Shown: in pieces, positions 35,744 to 45,157 of the stretch
How positions within the stretch are numbered: the first letter of the stretch is position 1
Layout: every line of letters begins with the position of its first letter
Assembly (NCBI GenBank): GCA_023512435.1
Contig: JAILZP010000003.1
Location: 1 to 64,000 of the forward strand
Direction of reading: 5' to 3'
Length of the DNA stretch: 64,000 bases
Source: Peptococcaceae bacterium
GTDB taxonomy: Bacteria; Bacillota; Desulfotomaculia; Desulfotomaculales; Desulfocucumaceae
Made by a program: the position numbers and the translations under genes
Notes under the pieces: generated by a model
Databases searched by the model: none
Seen by the model: only the letters and a program-made list of their open reading frames with translations
Told to the model about the DNA's origin: nothing

Positions 35744-37207
35744 ATGCCTGACAGCATCAAGATTGAAATTTCCAAGGACAAGCTGACTGCCACCATAAGG
35801 GTCTTCGGGACGGAGCCCCCGTCCAGGGAGGAAATCCTTCAGGCCCTTAGGGAACGGGGGGTCGTATACGGCATTCTGGAAAGTGTGGTGGATTACTGTT
35901 CCACTGTTGTAACCGACGAAGCCACGGTTATTGCCAGCGGGGATCCGCCGGTTCCAGGCAAAAACGGCTGGGTGGACATACTATGGGAAAAGAAAGAGGA
36001 AGCCGAACCCCTTCAGGACGACGCAAAAACAATTGATTACAGGGAAACCAGCAAGCTGGTGTCGGTCAACGAGGGAGCCCTGCTCGCCCAAAGGTATCCC
36101 CCGGTCAAGGGGGAGCCGGGAAGGGGGGTAACCGGTGAGGTAATTCTGCCTCCGGAGCCCAAGGAAGCCAGGATAGTGGCCGGCAGGGGTGTCAGGCTGG
36201 ACCCGGGGGAGGACAGGGCTTATTCAACCAGCCAGGGGAGGCCGGTGGCCAGAAGTTCCGGCACCACCGTTATGATCATTGTGGAGCCTTCTTATACGGT
36301 GGTCGGGGACGTTTGCCTGAAGACAGGGAATATCAGATTCAAGGGAAACGTCACGGTTACGGGAAATATTACCGAGACCATGACCGTGGAGGCATCCGGC
36401 AGCGTTCAGGTGAACGGCATAGTCACCGGGGCCAGTGTTTTTTGCGGGGAAAGCCTGGTGGTGCTTAAGAATGTAATCACCAGCAATATAACCGCGGGCA
36501 TGGGAGCGGTGGAATGCGGGAAGATCAGGTACCTTATCCAGGATCTTTATTCCGAACTGAGAAGTTTGATTGAACTGATGGAGCAGATCAGGGGCAAACT
36601 GTCAAACATTGAGAAATATTCGTTTGCCCAGGTGGTGAACGGCCTGATTGACAACCGCTTTAAAAACATAAGGGTGTATGCCAAGCAACTGGTGAACACA
36701 AAAACCTTCAACCTTCCATTCGAGGTCGCCGACGCCGTGGAGTCCGCCAAGTTCATCACCGGCATACAATTCACGCCGGAAGAATTCAGGGAATTGATGC
36801 TCCACCTCGACCGGGCCGTAAAGGTAATGGAGGCCCAGGAGCCCCAAAAGGCCAGGGTAGTCGTGCAGGCAGCATTCGGGTCCACCATAAAGTGTTCCGG
36901 GGAGGTCATCGTTGCCGGCAAGGGTTGTGTGAACACCACCATATACGCCGGCGGGGATGTAAGAATAACCGGCCCCTTCAAGGGCGGGGAGATTATCAGC
37001 GAGGGCAACGTTGAAATTGATGAACTGGGGAGCAACCTGGGTGCTCCTCCCCTGGTAAGGGTTAAGCCCAAAAATTACGTTAAGGTGAAAAGAACCCTGC
37101 CGGGGAGCGTAATCCAGGTGGGGTCCATCCGCATGGGCGTCAACAGGGAGCTGAGCGCGGCCAAGTACAGGCAGACCAAAGACGGCGAGGCCATTGAAAT
37201 TGTCTGA
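35744..37207 (+). CDS. DUF342 / FapA-like protein
   Basis: 487 residues. Polar strand-rich C-terminal half with repeated beta-strand turns (VVGDVCLKTGNIRFKGNVTVTGNI, GKGCVNTTIYAGGDVRITGPFKGGEIISEGN) typical of DUF342, preceded by a conserved glycine-rich N-terminal segment. Relatives include Bacillus FapA-type proteins of unclear role, often polar-localised or flagellum-linked. No flagellar gene is nearby. ATG with AAAGAAGG upstream. Confidence 0.75.
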   Translation: MPDSIKIEISKDKLTATIRVFGTEPPSREEILQALRERGVVYGILESVVDYCSTVVTDEATVIASGDPPVPGKNGWVDILWEKKEEAEPLQDDAKTIDYRETSKLVSVNEGALLAQRYPPVKGEPGRGVTGEVILPPEPKEARIVAGRGVRLDPGEDRAYSTSQGRPVARSSGTTVMIIVEPSYTVVGDVCLKTGNIRFKGNVTVTGNITETMTVEASGSVQVNGIVTGASVFCGESLVVLKNVITSNITAGMGAVECGKIRYLIQDLYSELRSLIELMEQIRGKLSNIEKYSFAQVVNGLIDNRFKNIRVYAKQLVNTKTFNLPFEVADAVESAKFITGIQFTPEEFRELMLHLDRAVKVMEAQEPQKARVVVQAAFGSTIKCSGEVIVAGKGCVNTTIYAGGDVRITGPFKGGEIISEGNVEIDELGSNLGAPPLVRVKPKNYVKVKRTLPGSVIQVGSIRMGVNRELSAAKYRQTKDGEAIEIV

Positions 37208-37214
37208 ATGTAGA

Positions 37215-37238
37215 CCCTCCGGAAGCGGAGGGATTTTT
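37215..37238 (+). terminator. Terminator after the DUF342 gene
   Basis: CCCTCC/GGAGGG stem, 6-base loop, ATTTTT tail. Confidence 0.75.
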
Positions 37239-37330
37239 CGTTGTCCGCCGGTATAAAACTTGGCGCCGGGAGGATGAAGGGATTTAGTGTAGAAAAAATA
37301 TTATTATCAACAGTTTTTTGGGGTGGAAAT

Positions 37331-37762
37331 ATGGATAAAGAGGCAATGGGGGCTTTGTTGAGATCCTGGAACAGTCTTCCCTTTGACCGGTTCCTTGGCT
37401 TTGAAGTGAAAAGTTTCGGTGAGGGGCGCTGTATAATTGAGATGCCTGTCACCGCCAATATCATAGGGCCCTATAATGTGGTGCACAGCGGTATTTTTCA
37501 CGCCATGTGCGAAGTGGCCACCTTTATCGCGGCCACTTCGGCCCTGCCCGAGGACAAGGTGGCTGTTACGGCCGACATCAACATTTCGGTATTAAATTCC
37601 GTGTCGGAAGGAAAGCTGTTCGTTGAAGCCTGGGTGCTGAAGCTGGGCAAGAGGACCTGCTTTACGGAGGCCCGGATTACCGACGACAGAGGGAAGCCCG
37701 TGGCCGCGGCCAGGGCCAGCAGGGTGATAATTTCGAAGCCCCCGGACAAACACGGGAAATAA
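37331..37762 (+). CDS. Hotdog-fold thioesterase, PaaI-like
   Basis: 143 residues from ATG 37331 (GGGGTGG). Hotdog features: VTANIIGPYNVVHSGIFHAMCEVA, where the usual HGG is HSG, and RASRVIIS at the end. Hydrolyses acyl-CoA or thioester groups; substrate not known. It precedes the repeat B copy 1 terminator. Confidence 0.72.
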   Translation: MDKEAMGALLRSWNSLPFDRFLGFEVKSFGEGRCIIEMPVTANIIGPYNVVHSGIFHAMCEVATFIAATSALPEDKVAVTADINISVLNSVSEGKLFVEAWVLKLGKRTCFTEARITDDRGKPVAAARASRVIISKPPDKHGK

Positions 37763-37772
37763 GAATTAAGTG

Positions 37773-37846
37773 ATTCTGGATTCTGTCTCCTGGATTCTGG
37801 ATTCCACCGCCGTTTATGGCGGTGCCGCCCGCAGGGCGGCTTTTTT
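37773..37846. repeat. Dispersed repeat B, copy 1, ending in a rightward terminator
   Basis: The first 55 bases (attctggattctg...) recur at 63708-63762 with two differences. They contain CCGCCGTTTATGGCGG, then GCCGCCC/GGGCGGC and TTTTTT. The element ends the thioesterase transcript and the cinA gene sits on the opposite strand. Confidence 0.85.
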
Positions 37847-39047
37847 ACTTAAGTGTTCTCCAAAGCAGCACCAGGCAGGTTTGCACCGCCCTCTGCCGGA
37901 GTTCCGCGCCCTCGCCCCACAGTGCCAGATCCCTGGACAGGGTCCTGTCTTTAAAGGATGTGGCGATGGTTATGTTTCCCTGTCCGGCCGGGTAGAGGCC
38001 GCCGCCTTCCCCGGTGATGGCTATGCCTATGTCGGTCTCCGCCATTTCCCTTATGTTCCTGGCCAGGGCTTCTGCCGGCTTTTTCCGGGGATCAATCTTT
38101 AACCCGAGGTGTCTTTCCATTCCGCAATAACCCGATACCGCCGCAAATTTGAAATACTCCGCCCCGCCGGGGAAAGAGGTGATCAGGTGGGAGAGGTAAC
38201 CCCCGGAACAGGTTTCCGCCGCGGCCAGGGTTAATTTTTTTTCCGCCAGAAGGTTGCCCACCGCTTCCGGCAGGGTTTCGCCGTCCTTTCCGTAGATGTG
38301 CTGCCCCAGCAGTTCCCTCACCCGGCGGTCCATCCCGTCTATCATTGCGTCCGCCTGTTCGTGGCTGGAAGCTTTGGAAGTGATGCGCAGGTGGACTTCG
38401 GAAAACATTGCCGTGGGGGCCAGGGTTGGATTCTTGCCCCGGAGAAGCGGCCCCAGAATCTCATCCACCCTGCTCTCACCAATTCCGCACAGTTTTAAGA
38501 CCCTGGACTTGATCACGGAGACACCGGGCCCCAGCCTCTTCTTCAGCAGGGGGATCACCTTGCCGTCCACCATTGTTTTGAATTCGCCGGGGGGGCCCGG
38601 AAGCAGTATGTAAAGCCTGGAGCCGTGTTCCAGAGCCAGGCCCGGGGCCGTTCCCACCGGGTTGTCCAGGATCATCCCCCCCGGAGGGGCAAGAGTCTGT
38701 TTCAGGTTGTTTTGAGGCATCTCAATGCCCCTGGCTTTGAAAAACCGTTCGGTGACCAGGCGGGCTTCAGGGTTCTCCTCCAGTGTGAGCCCCAGGGCCT
38801 CGGCCAGAGCCTCCCTGCTCACGTCATCTTCGGTTGGCCCCAGGCCGCCGCCGACGATTACCAGGTCAGCCCTGGCCGAGGCCTGCAGTATGGCTTCCAC
38901 CAGTCTTTTAAGGTTGTCTCCGACGGTGACCTGGAAGTAGAGGTCAATACCCAGGGCGGCCAGGGCCTGCTGCAGGTATTGGGCGTTTGTGTTCAGAGAC
39001 TGTCCCAGGATCAGTTCTGTTCCGGTAAAAATGATTTCAGACTTCAA
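37845..39047 (-). CDS. cinA: CinA-family protein (nicotinamide-nucleotide amidase type)
   Basis: 400 residues from TTG 39047 (GAGGTGAAAAGA upstream), beginning KSEIIFTGTELILGQ. N-terminal MoaB-like domain and, at about 245-400, the PncC-type amidase domain (LAAAETCSGGYLSHL, AAVSGY). It recycles NMN-type nucleotides. Convergent with the thioesterase over repeat B. Confidence 0.9.
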   Translation of the reverse strand: MKSEIIFTGTELILGQSLNTNAQYLQQALAALGIDLYFQVTVGDNLKRLVEAILQASARADLVIVGGGLGPTEDDVSREALAEALGLTLEENPEARLVTERFFKARGIEMPQNNLKQTLAPPGGMILDNPVGTAPGLALEHGSRLYILLPGPPGEFKTMVDGKVIPLLKKRLGPGVSVIKSRVLKLCGIGESRVDEILGPLLRGKNPTLAPTAMFSEVHLRITSKASSHEQADAMIDGMDRRVRELLGQHIYGKDGETLPEAVGNLLAEKKLTLAAAETCSGGYLSHLITSFPGGAEYFKFAAVSGYCGMERHLGLKIDPRKKPAEALARNIREMAETDIGIAITGEGGGLYPAGQGNITIATSFKDRTLSRDLALWGEGAELRQRAVQTCLVLLWRTLK

Positions 39048-39174
39048 TCTTTTCACCTCTTCGGTGCTGCCGTTTTTTCTGAAATTATTATACATCAGAT
39101 GGCGTTTTTGTTCATGTGACAAAAGCATTGGTTTTTACGATTCACGTATTGAGGGGTAGGGACAAAAAAAGATC

Positions 39175-39203
39175 TTGTGATCGGTGGCAATTGAATGTAT
39201 AAT
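39175..39203 (+). promoter_or_regulatory. SigmaA-type promoter of the carbonic anhydrase gene
   Basis: TTGTGA, 17-base spacer, TATAAT, 152 bases before the coding start. TTGTGAT of the -35 and ATCACAA after the -10 form an inverted pair about 24 bases apart. Confidence 0.6.
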
Positions 39204-39304
39204 ATATCACAAGTAATCAATAGGGTAGTGGCCGATATTAGGACCTGAAGACTCCCGGGTGGTCCGGATATAAGCAAAATGGACCGTTTTATTTTATGTC
39301 CAAT

Positions 39305-39320
39305 GGTGACACATATCACA
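39305..39320 (+). promoter_or_regulatory. CRP/FNR-like palindrome before the carbonic anhydrase
   Basis: TGGTGA CACATA TCACAT: GTGA and TCAC with a 6-base spacer, the CRP/FNR family spacing. A cNMP-binding-domain gene lies at 60255 but is not a DNA-binding CRP. Whether a regulator binds here is untested. Confidence 0.45.
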
Positions 39321-39354
39321 TTTTAAACCGTGGTGACAAGGGGAGATGATTGGG

Positions 39355-40011
39355 ATGTTTTTAGAAAGCTCGCCTGTAACATCCTGGAGCGGGGAGATAA
39401 AAAGGCCGCAAGTGCACCCGACCGCGTACATACACCACTCGGCGGTGCTGATTGGTGACGTCCGGGTGGGGAAAAACGTGATTATCTGTCCGGGCGCCGT
39501 GATTCGGGCGGACGAGGGGTCCCCAATCATCATTGGTGAGGGTTCGAATATCCAGGACAGGGTGGTTATACACGGTCTTAAGGGCAGTTCCGTCGAGATT
39601 GGCGAAAGGTGCAGCATTGCCCACGGTGCTGTGATCCACGGCCCTTGTGTGCTTGGCAGGGAAACCTTCGTGGGATTTAACGCCGTGGTGCACAACGCCC
39701 GGCTGGGCAGCGGCTGTTTCGTGTCCCACTGTGCCCTGGTAACGGGCGTTGATCTTGCCGACACCACCCTGGTGCCGGCGGGAAGGATGCTTCAGTCCCG
39801 GGAGGAGACCCGGGATTTGCCGGCCGCCGGTTCCCGGGAAGCGGAGTTCAACGGCAAGGTTCTAAGCGTCAATGAAGAACTCCGCCGGGGATATAAAAAC
39901 CTGCACCATCTGGAGATCCATCATCATGATCTCCATCACGATCACAAACCGAGGGTCAAAGGAACCGGCAGGGAAGGGGCCGCCGAAAAAGAAGCCGCAA
40001 CCCTGGGTTAA
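39355..40011 (+). CDS. Gamma-class carbonic anhydrase
   Basis: 218 residues from ATG 39355 (GGGGAG 8 bases upstream; ATG 39346 overlaps the site). Left-handed beta-helix with hexapeptide repeats (VHPTAYIHHSAVLIGDVRVG). RADEGSPI, IQDRVVIHGL and CSIAHGAVIHGP supply the Arg, Gln and three zinc-binding histidines, and the glutamate equivalent to Cam E62 is kept. The acidic loop of Methanosarcina Cam is absent, as in CamH types. The C-terminal tail is histidine-rich (LHHLEIHHHDLHHDHK), possible metal storage. Hydrates CO2. Upstream CRP-like site. Confidence 0.9.
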   Translation: MFLESSPVTSWSGEIKRPQVHPTAYIHHSAVLIGDVRVGKNVIICPGAVIRADEGSPIIIGEGSNIQDRVVIHGLKGSSVEIGERCSIAHGAVIHGPCVLGRETFVGFNAVVHNARLGSGCFVSHCALVTGVDLADTTLVPAGRMLQSREETRDLPAAGSREAEFNGKVLSVNEELRRGYKNLHHLEIHHHDLHHDHKPRVKGTGREGAAEKEAATLG

Positions 40012-40016
40012 TGAAC

Positions 40017-40045
40017 GAAAAAAGCCGCCCTCCGGCGGCTTTTTA
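40017..40045. terminator. Bidirectional terminator
   Basis: GCCGCC/GGCGGC stem with TTTTT on each side, between the carbonic anhydrase and the FmdB-like gene. Confidence 0.75.
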
Positions 40046-40075
40046 TATACAGACCTTCTGTAACATGAAGAAGGG

Positions 40076-40333
40076 TTATTCGCAGGTTTCCCTCCCGCAG
40101 CAGGAACCCGGCGTGCACTCCTTCTCTTCCGGACTGCTTCCGCAGCAGGGACCGGCAAGGTCGTCGTTGGCGGGCTTGCCCACCGAACTGGGCAGGAATG
40201 GGGCGGAGATCAGTTTTTTCAGGTCCTTTCCGCCGCATTTAGGGCAGCCGACGTTCTCTTCCCCCCGTCCGGAGAGGACCAGCGCCTCAAATACTTTTCC
40301 ACAGCCTGCGCATTTGTATTCAAATATCGGCAC
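40076..40333 (-). CDS. FmdB-family zinc-ribbon protein
   Basis: 85 residues from GTG (GGGAGGTG upstream), beginning MPIFEYKCAGCGK, the FmdB start. CAGC and CPKC pairs, a basic middle, then a second cysteine-rich tail with PCCGSS and CCGRETC. Putative regulatory protein family of unsettled function. Confidence 0.8.
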   Translation of the reverse strand: MPIFEYKCAGCGKVFEALVLSGRGEENVGCPKCGGKDLKKLISAPFLPSSVGKPANDDLAGPCCGSSPEEKECTPGSCCGRETCE

Positions 40334-40421
40334 AACTACACCTCCCTCAATAAACTGCATTTAAATTATTTTGCCTTAATTGGGCCAAAATCCTGCTGCC
40401 GGGCGGCAGCCGCCACTGTAT

Positions 40422-42560
40422 TCACCGGCGGACCACCAGCAGGGCGTCGGCGGCCTTAACCCCCGCCGGATAAACCACCAGGGGGTTTATGTCCAGTTCC
40501 TCTATGCTGTCCCGGTAGTCGGTGACCAGGTCCGAAACCTTCAGGATCACGTCCGCAATGGCCTCAACATCCGCCGGAGGCTTTCCGCGAACACCTTCCA
40601 GCATCGCGTATCCCTTAATTTCCCGGACCATGTCCCTGGCGTCCCCCGGGCTCACCGGGGCCACCCGGAAGGACACATCCTTGAGGACTTCCACGAAAAT
40701 GCCGCCCAGGCCGAACATGATTACCGGGCCGAAAACAGGATCCCTGGTCACTCCGATGATCACCTCGGTCCCTTCGGGCAGCATTTCCTGGACCGAAACC
40801 CCGTTTATCCGGGCTTCAGGTTTATAGGCCCTGGCATTTGCCATGATCTCATCGAAGGCTTCCCGGACCTCCCCGTCGTCCTTAAGGTTCAGTTTCAACG
40901 CCCCGGCTTCGGTCTTATGGGCGATGTCCGGGGAGTCAACCTTCAGGACAACCGGGTAGCCTATTTTCCGGGCCTGGTTGACCGCTTCATCCGCTGACGC
41001 CGCCAGGGCTTCCCGGGTTACGGGGATGCCGTATTTTGCCAGGACGGCCTTGGCGGCGCTTTCACTCAGGGCTTCGCCGGGCTTCAGCATGCCGCCCAAG
41101 TCCGGCTTTGGACGCTTCGGAGGCTGAACCCGGTATTCCGGGTTCTTTTTCCTTTTCAGGGTTTCGCTGTACCGGGCCAGGTTGCACACGGCCTTGATGG
41201 CACTCATGGTATCCGGGTTTGTGGGCACACCGGCCCGCTTAATTTCCAGGGCCGCCGGGTCCATGTCGGTTCCGGGAAAGACAAAGGGGGTAAAAAGTAC
41301 GAATTTATCGGTGCTCATGCAGGTGTCGATGAATTCCCGGATGATGGGATCACCGGGGGCGGTATAGGGGAAGTTCACGTTGCATATAACGATGTCCACC
41401 TCCGGGTCCCCGCACACCGCCTTCAGGCAGTCCACCACAATTTCGGGCCTGGTCATGAAAGCCGCGGTCAGGTCGACCGGATTCCGGGAAGAGGCAAAGG
41501 GGGGCAGCACCCTGTCCATCCGGTCCCTCGTCTCCTCCCGCAGGGGGATCACGTTGAGTCCCAGGGATTCACAGAGATCGGCCATGGTCACCCCGGCCCC
41601 CCCCGAGGTGGCAATAATGGCGGTGTTCCTCCCCCGGGGAAGCTTTCCGGCCTGGAAGAGGGGCGTAAAGGCAATCAGTTCGGTGTAGTCGTCTATCCTG
41701 ATGATGCCGGTTTGTTTAAAGAACGCGTCGTATATGCGGTCGGAACCGGCCAGGGAACCGGTGTGAGAGGCCGCTGCCCGGCTGCCGGCGGATGTTCTCC
41801 CCACTTTCAGGATTAAAATCGGTTTTCCTTTTTCTATGGCTTCCTCGGCCACCCGGCGGAGTTTGCCGCCGTCCCTGGCCCCTTCCAGGTAGCCCCCCAT
41901 AAGCTTTGTTTTTTCATCGTGTACCATGTAATCCAGGAAGTCGGCAAACTCCAGGTCGGCTTCGTTTCCCACGCTGATGAAATAATTGAAGCCCACCCCC
42001 TTGTGCAGCGAGGAGGCGTAGATAATGGCCCCGAAGGCCCCGCTCTGGGTGACGAATCCCAGCACCTTGTCTTCCACCGCCGGAAGGTCCACAATGAACG
42101 CAAAGGAGGCCATCACCCCGTTGGTGGTGTTCACCAGCCCAAGGCAGTTGGGTCCCAGGATGCGCAGGCCCGTTTTGCCGGCCAGTTCGGAAAGCCGCCT
42201 TTGCTTTTCCAGGCCCTCGTCCCCCACTTCGGCGAAGCCGGAGCTGAAAACCACCGCCGCCTTGACCCCCTTGGCCGCGCATTCCTCAAGGGTGCGGTGG
42301 ACTTTGTCGGCTACCACACTGACCACGGCCAGGTCAACCTCGCCGGGCACATCCAGTATTGAAGGGTAGCACTTAAGGCCGTGGATGTATTCATGGGAGG
42401 GGTTGACGGGGTAAATTTTCCCTTTGTAGCCTTTTGACATAAGGGCGCTGACCGGCCTGCCGCCCGGTTTAGCGTAGTTTTCCGAAGCTCCTATGACGGC
42501 AATGGATCCGGGATTAAAAAAAGGGTCCAGGGCGCTGATGGGGTCATGTATCCGGGCCAT
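40422..42560 (-). CDS. Acetate/acyl-CoA synthetase (ADP-forming), alpha-beta fusion
   Basis: 712 residues. CoA-binding Rossmann domain (about 15-130), succinyl-CoA-ligase-like domain with the phosphohistidine in AASHTGSLAG (about residue 270), then an ATP-grasp half (about 490-712, ending ELDINPLVVY). It makes ATP and acetate from acetyl-CoA, ADP and Pi, or the reverse, and is common in anaerobes that ferment or oxidise organic acids. ATG with GAGGTGATGG upstream. No acid-specific subunit nearby; acyl specificity unknown. Confidence 0.9.
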   Translation of the reverse strand: MARIHDPISALDPFFNPGSIAVIGASENYAKPGGRPVSALMSKGYKGKIYPVNPSHEYIHGLKCYPSILDVPGEVDLAVVSVVADKVHRTLEECAAKGVKAAVVFSSGFAEVGDEGLEKQRRLSELAGKTGLRILGPNCLGLVNTTNGVMASFAFIVDLPAVEDKVLGFVTQSGAFGAIIYASSLHKGVGFNYFISVGNEADLEFADFLDYMVHDEKTKLMGGYLEGARDGGKLRRVAEEAIEKGKPILILKVGRTSAGSRAAASHTGSLAGSDRIYDAFFKQTGIIRIDDYTELIAFTPLFQAGKLPRGRNTAIIATSGGAGVTMADLCESLGLNVIPLREETRDRMDRVLPPFASSRNPVDLTAAFMTRPEIVVDCLKAVCGDPEVDIVICNVNFPYTAPGDPIIREFIDTCMSTDKFVLFTPFVFPGTDMDPAALEIKRAGVPTNPDTMSAIKAVCNLARYSETLKRKKNPEYRVQPPKRPKPDLGGMLKPGEALSESAAKAVLAKYGIPVTREALAASADEAVNQARKIGYPVVLKVDSPDIAHKTEAGALKLNLKDDGEVREAFDEIMANARAYKPEARINGVSVQEMLPEGTEVIIGVTRDPVFGPVIMFGLGGIFVEVLKDVSFRVAPVSPGDARDMVREIKGYAMLEGVRGKPPADVEAIADVILKVSDLVTDYRDSIEELDINPLVVYPAGVKAADALLVVRR

Positions 42561-42935
42561 TTAAACCATCACCTCTACAGCCACTGTTTCATTGTCATAA
42601 CAAAAACCACTTTAATAGTATATTCCAGGGACAGCTTACCGTCAAATTTGATAAATAAGTTTTACAGGTTAATATTGTTTATTCTTTGAACAATTATAGC
42701 GGTTACCCCTGTTTAAGGGAGTCCTGCAATGTGTTTTATATATGTGTTTTTGCTGGCGTGACGGCCCTTTTTTCTTAAATATGCTTGCAAGAAACGTGCT
42801 ACAGTCTGGTCGGCCTTAAAACCATCTGGTTTGTGCCTGAAACAGGGAATATTTTTTGGGCTAAAATATTTTGGTTTAATTTATTCTCGCGTTGATTATT
42901 TGTTCTTTCACCCGGCGGGAGGCGAACGGCAAGGC

Positions 42936-42964
42936 TTGCCGAAGACAAATGTTTTCTGTAAAAT
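42936..42964 (+). promoter_or_regulatory. Promoter of the MarR-type regulator
   Basis: TTGCCG, 17-base spacer, TAAAAT, about 47 bases before the start. The rest of the gene-free stretch 42561-42935 is AT-rich with no ORF or clear structure. Confidence 0.5.
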
Positions 42965-43010
42965 ATAAAGACGGAATTATCAAAAAATGCTGAGTGAATG
43001 GAGCATAAAA

Positions 43011-43454
43011 ATGAGAAAAATGAAGGCCATTTATCAAAAACTTGAAAGCATATTTCCCAAATACTACCAATACATTGACAATCCCACCTGCTACGGGCTG
43101 ACCCCGGCTGAAGTCTATCTGCTTCAGATATTGCGAAAAAAGGGGGGGTGTTCGGTGACGGCCCTGGCCCCCATGCTGGGGGTGACCCCCGGCACCGTTA
43201 CCAATCTCACCGACCGCCTGAACAATAAGGGTTACGTGGTCCGGGAAAGGGGCGAGGAGGACCGCCGGGTGGTTCAGGTTATACCCACCGGTGAGGGATT
43301 GAAACTGGTGGACAGGATTAATGAGGACAGGATTGCCATGCTGGGCAGGGTCCTGAACAAGCTGGACGAGAAAACAATTGACGATCTGGTGCGGATGCTG
43401 GAAGATATTGACCGGTGCTTTACCGAGTTCAGAAAAGAGACAAAACCCCAATAG
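43011..43454 (+). CDS. MarR-family transcriptional regulator
   Basis: 147 residues from ATG 43011 (TGGAG upstream; ATG 42987 is also in frame). Winged-helix core LTPAEVYLLQIL, then VTALAPMLGVTPGTVTNLTDRLNNKGYVVRERGEEDRRVV with the typical DxR wing. Regulates an unknown target; flanking genes (acyl-CoA synthetase, phosphate transporter) are not obvious targets. Confidence 0.88.
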   Translation: MRKMKAIYQKLESIFPKYYQYIDNPTCYGLTPAEVYLLQILRKKGGCSVTALAPMLGVTPGTVTNLTDRLNNKGYVVRERGEEDRRVVQVIPTGEGLKLVDRINEDRIAMLGRVLNKLDEKTIDDLVRMLEDIDRCFTEFRKETKPQ

Positions 43455-43494
43455 TGCCGACTGGCAACCCTTCAGAACCGGGGACACTTTTGTT

Positions 43495-44505
43495 TTAAAA
43501 CAATGATCTGGCAAGGGCGATTAAAAAGTAAGCCCCAATGGCCAGGAAAAATGTCACGGGCAGAGTAACCAGCCAGGCGGTGACGATTTTTTGGGCCGTG
43601 CCCCACTTGACCTGGTAAAATCTCTTGGCGGCCCCGACCCCCATTATGGCGGAGGAGATGACGTGGGTGGTGCTCACCGGAAGCTTGAGGAGGGTTGCCG
43701 CCAGGATCACCACCGTCGAGGTTAAGTCTGCGGCGAAGCCGTTCGGGGGTTCGATCTTGATAATTCTTGTCCCCACGGTTTTTATGATTCTCCACCCGCC
43801 CACCGATGTCCCCAGGGCCATGGCGAAGGCGCAGGATACTTTCACCCAGGAGGGAATATCCAGGCTTTGCTGGAATCCACCCGCGATCAGGGCAAAGGTG
43901 ATAATGCCCATGGATTTCTGGGCGTCGTTGGTCCCGTGGCTGAAGGCCTGCCAGGCCGCGGTGAACACCTGGAGGGTCCTGAAACGCCTGTTTGCCTTCA
44001 CCGGGTTGGCCCGGCGGAAAAGCAGCTTGATCAGGCTCATTACCATGTAGCCCACAATGAAAGCTATGATTGGCGAAAAGACCAGGGCCTCCATGATCGT
44101 CAGAAATCCCAAAAAGTTTACCGCTTTGAAGCCGGCGGCTGCCACCACCCCACCGGCCATTGAACCAATCAGGGCATGGGAGGAGCTGCTTGGAATCCCG
44201 TAATACCAGGTAATAAGGTTCCAGGCGATGGCCGCCATCAGGGCCGCCGTTACGATGTATAAACCGTTGCCCAGGCTGAAGGGGTCGGCTATTTTGCCGC
44301 CTATGGTTTTGGCCACCCCGGTGAAGGTCAGGGCTCCCAGCAGGTTCATCACCGAGGCCAGAACAATGGCGATCCTGGGCGGGAGAGCCTTGGTGGAGAT
44401 AGAGGTGGCTATGGAGTTGGCGGTATCGTGAAAGCCGTTTATGAAATCGAAGGACAGGGCCAGCGCCACCACCAGCACCGTCAGCGCCAGAGTCGTCTCG
44501 CTCAT
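43495..44505 (-). CDS. pit: PiT-family phosphate transporter
   Basis: 336 residues, about nine spans. Conserved GFHDTANSIATSI and the two-fold-repeated GANDAQKSMG-like motif (FSHGTNDAQKSMG). Low-affinity Pi/metal-phosphate symport with protons or sodium. Follows the DUF47 gene by 10 bases, the usual pair. Confidence 0.93.
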   Translation of the reverse strand: MSETTLALTVLVVALALSFDFINGFHDTANSIATSISTKALPPRIAIVLASVMNLLGALTFTGVAKTIGGKIADPFSLGNGLYIVTAALMAAIAWNLITWYYGIPSSSSHALIGSMAGGVVAAAGFKAVNFLGFLTIMEALVFSPIIAFIVGYMVMSLIKLLFRRANPVKANRRFRTLQVFTAAWQAFSHGTNDAQKSMGIITFALIAGGFQQSLDIPSWVKVSCAFAMALGTSVGGWRIIKTVGTRIIKIEPPNGFAADLTSTVVILAATLLKLPVSTTHVISSAIMGVGAAKRFYQVKWGTAQKIVTAWLVTLPVTFFLAIGAYFLIALARSLF

Positions 44506-44515
44506 TTTTACGCTC

Positions 44516-45157
44516 CTATGAATTTCTCATTATAATTCCTTCCAGGATGTCGGCCACATCTTCGCAGAAATCCGAAAAGGACTCCATCATGGTATAAATT
44601 TCTTTTTTCTTCATAAGCTCTATCGGGTCGGTATAGGTGGTGAAAAGCGTTCTCAGCCCGTCCCTCAGCATTTCGTCGGCGGCGTTCTCCAGGTCGTTGA
44701 TCCGGTGGGTGTGCTTGGTCATTTCCTTGAGCCTGTTCTGGGCGAGGAGCTCAACGGCGGAATACAGTTCCTGCACGCAGATTTGGATGTTCCGGGTGAA
44801 CAGGCGCATGTAGTCGTCAGACTCCCTTATGCCGTACAGGACCAGGTGGGAGGCGCAGACCTCCAGGCAGTCCAGGACGTCGTCCAGTTGCAGGGTGAGC
44901 TCCATAATGTCTTCCCTTTCCAGGGGAGTGACAAAGGACTTGTTCAGTTCCAGGATCACCTCGTGGGTGTACTGGTCTCCCATCTGCTCGACGGTTTTAA
45001 TCTGCAGGGAGTAATTTTCGGCCTTGGCCGGGTTGTCCAGGTTCTGCATCTGTTCCATGAAGGTATCGGCGGCCAGAACGATGTTTTTGGCGATCAGCAG
45101 GAAGTACTGGTAAAAGATGTTCTGCTTCTTTTTAAAGAGCCTTTTTAAGTTAACCAT
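44516..45157 (-). CDS. DUF47 (PhoU-like) phosphate transport accessory protein
   Basis: 213 residues, all-helical, with the PhoU-like metal-binding regularity (LAADTFMEQMQNL, EKVEQMGDQYTHEV-type segments) and the acidic MMESFSDFCEDVADI near the C-terminus. Partner of PiT; likely modulates its activity. ATG after AAGGGG. Its first 13 bases overlap the PstS remnant. Confidence 0.88.
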   Translation of the reverse strand: MVNLKRLFKKKQNIFYQYFLLIAKNIVLAADTFMEQMQNLDNPAKAENYSLQIKTVEQMGDQYTHEVILELNKSFVTPLEREDIMELTLQLDDVLDCLEVCASHLVLYGIRESDDYMRLFTRNIQICVQELYSAVELLAQNRLKEMTKHTHRINDLENAADEMLRDGLRTLFTTYTDPIELMKKKEIYTMMESFSDFCEDVADILEGIIMRNS

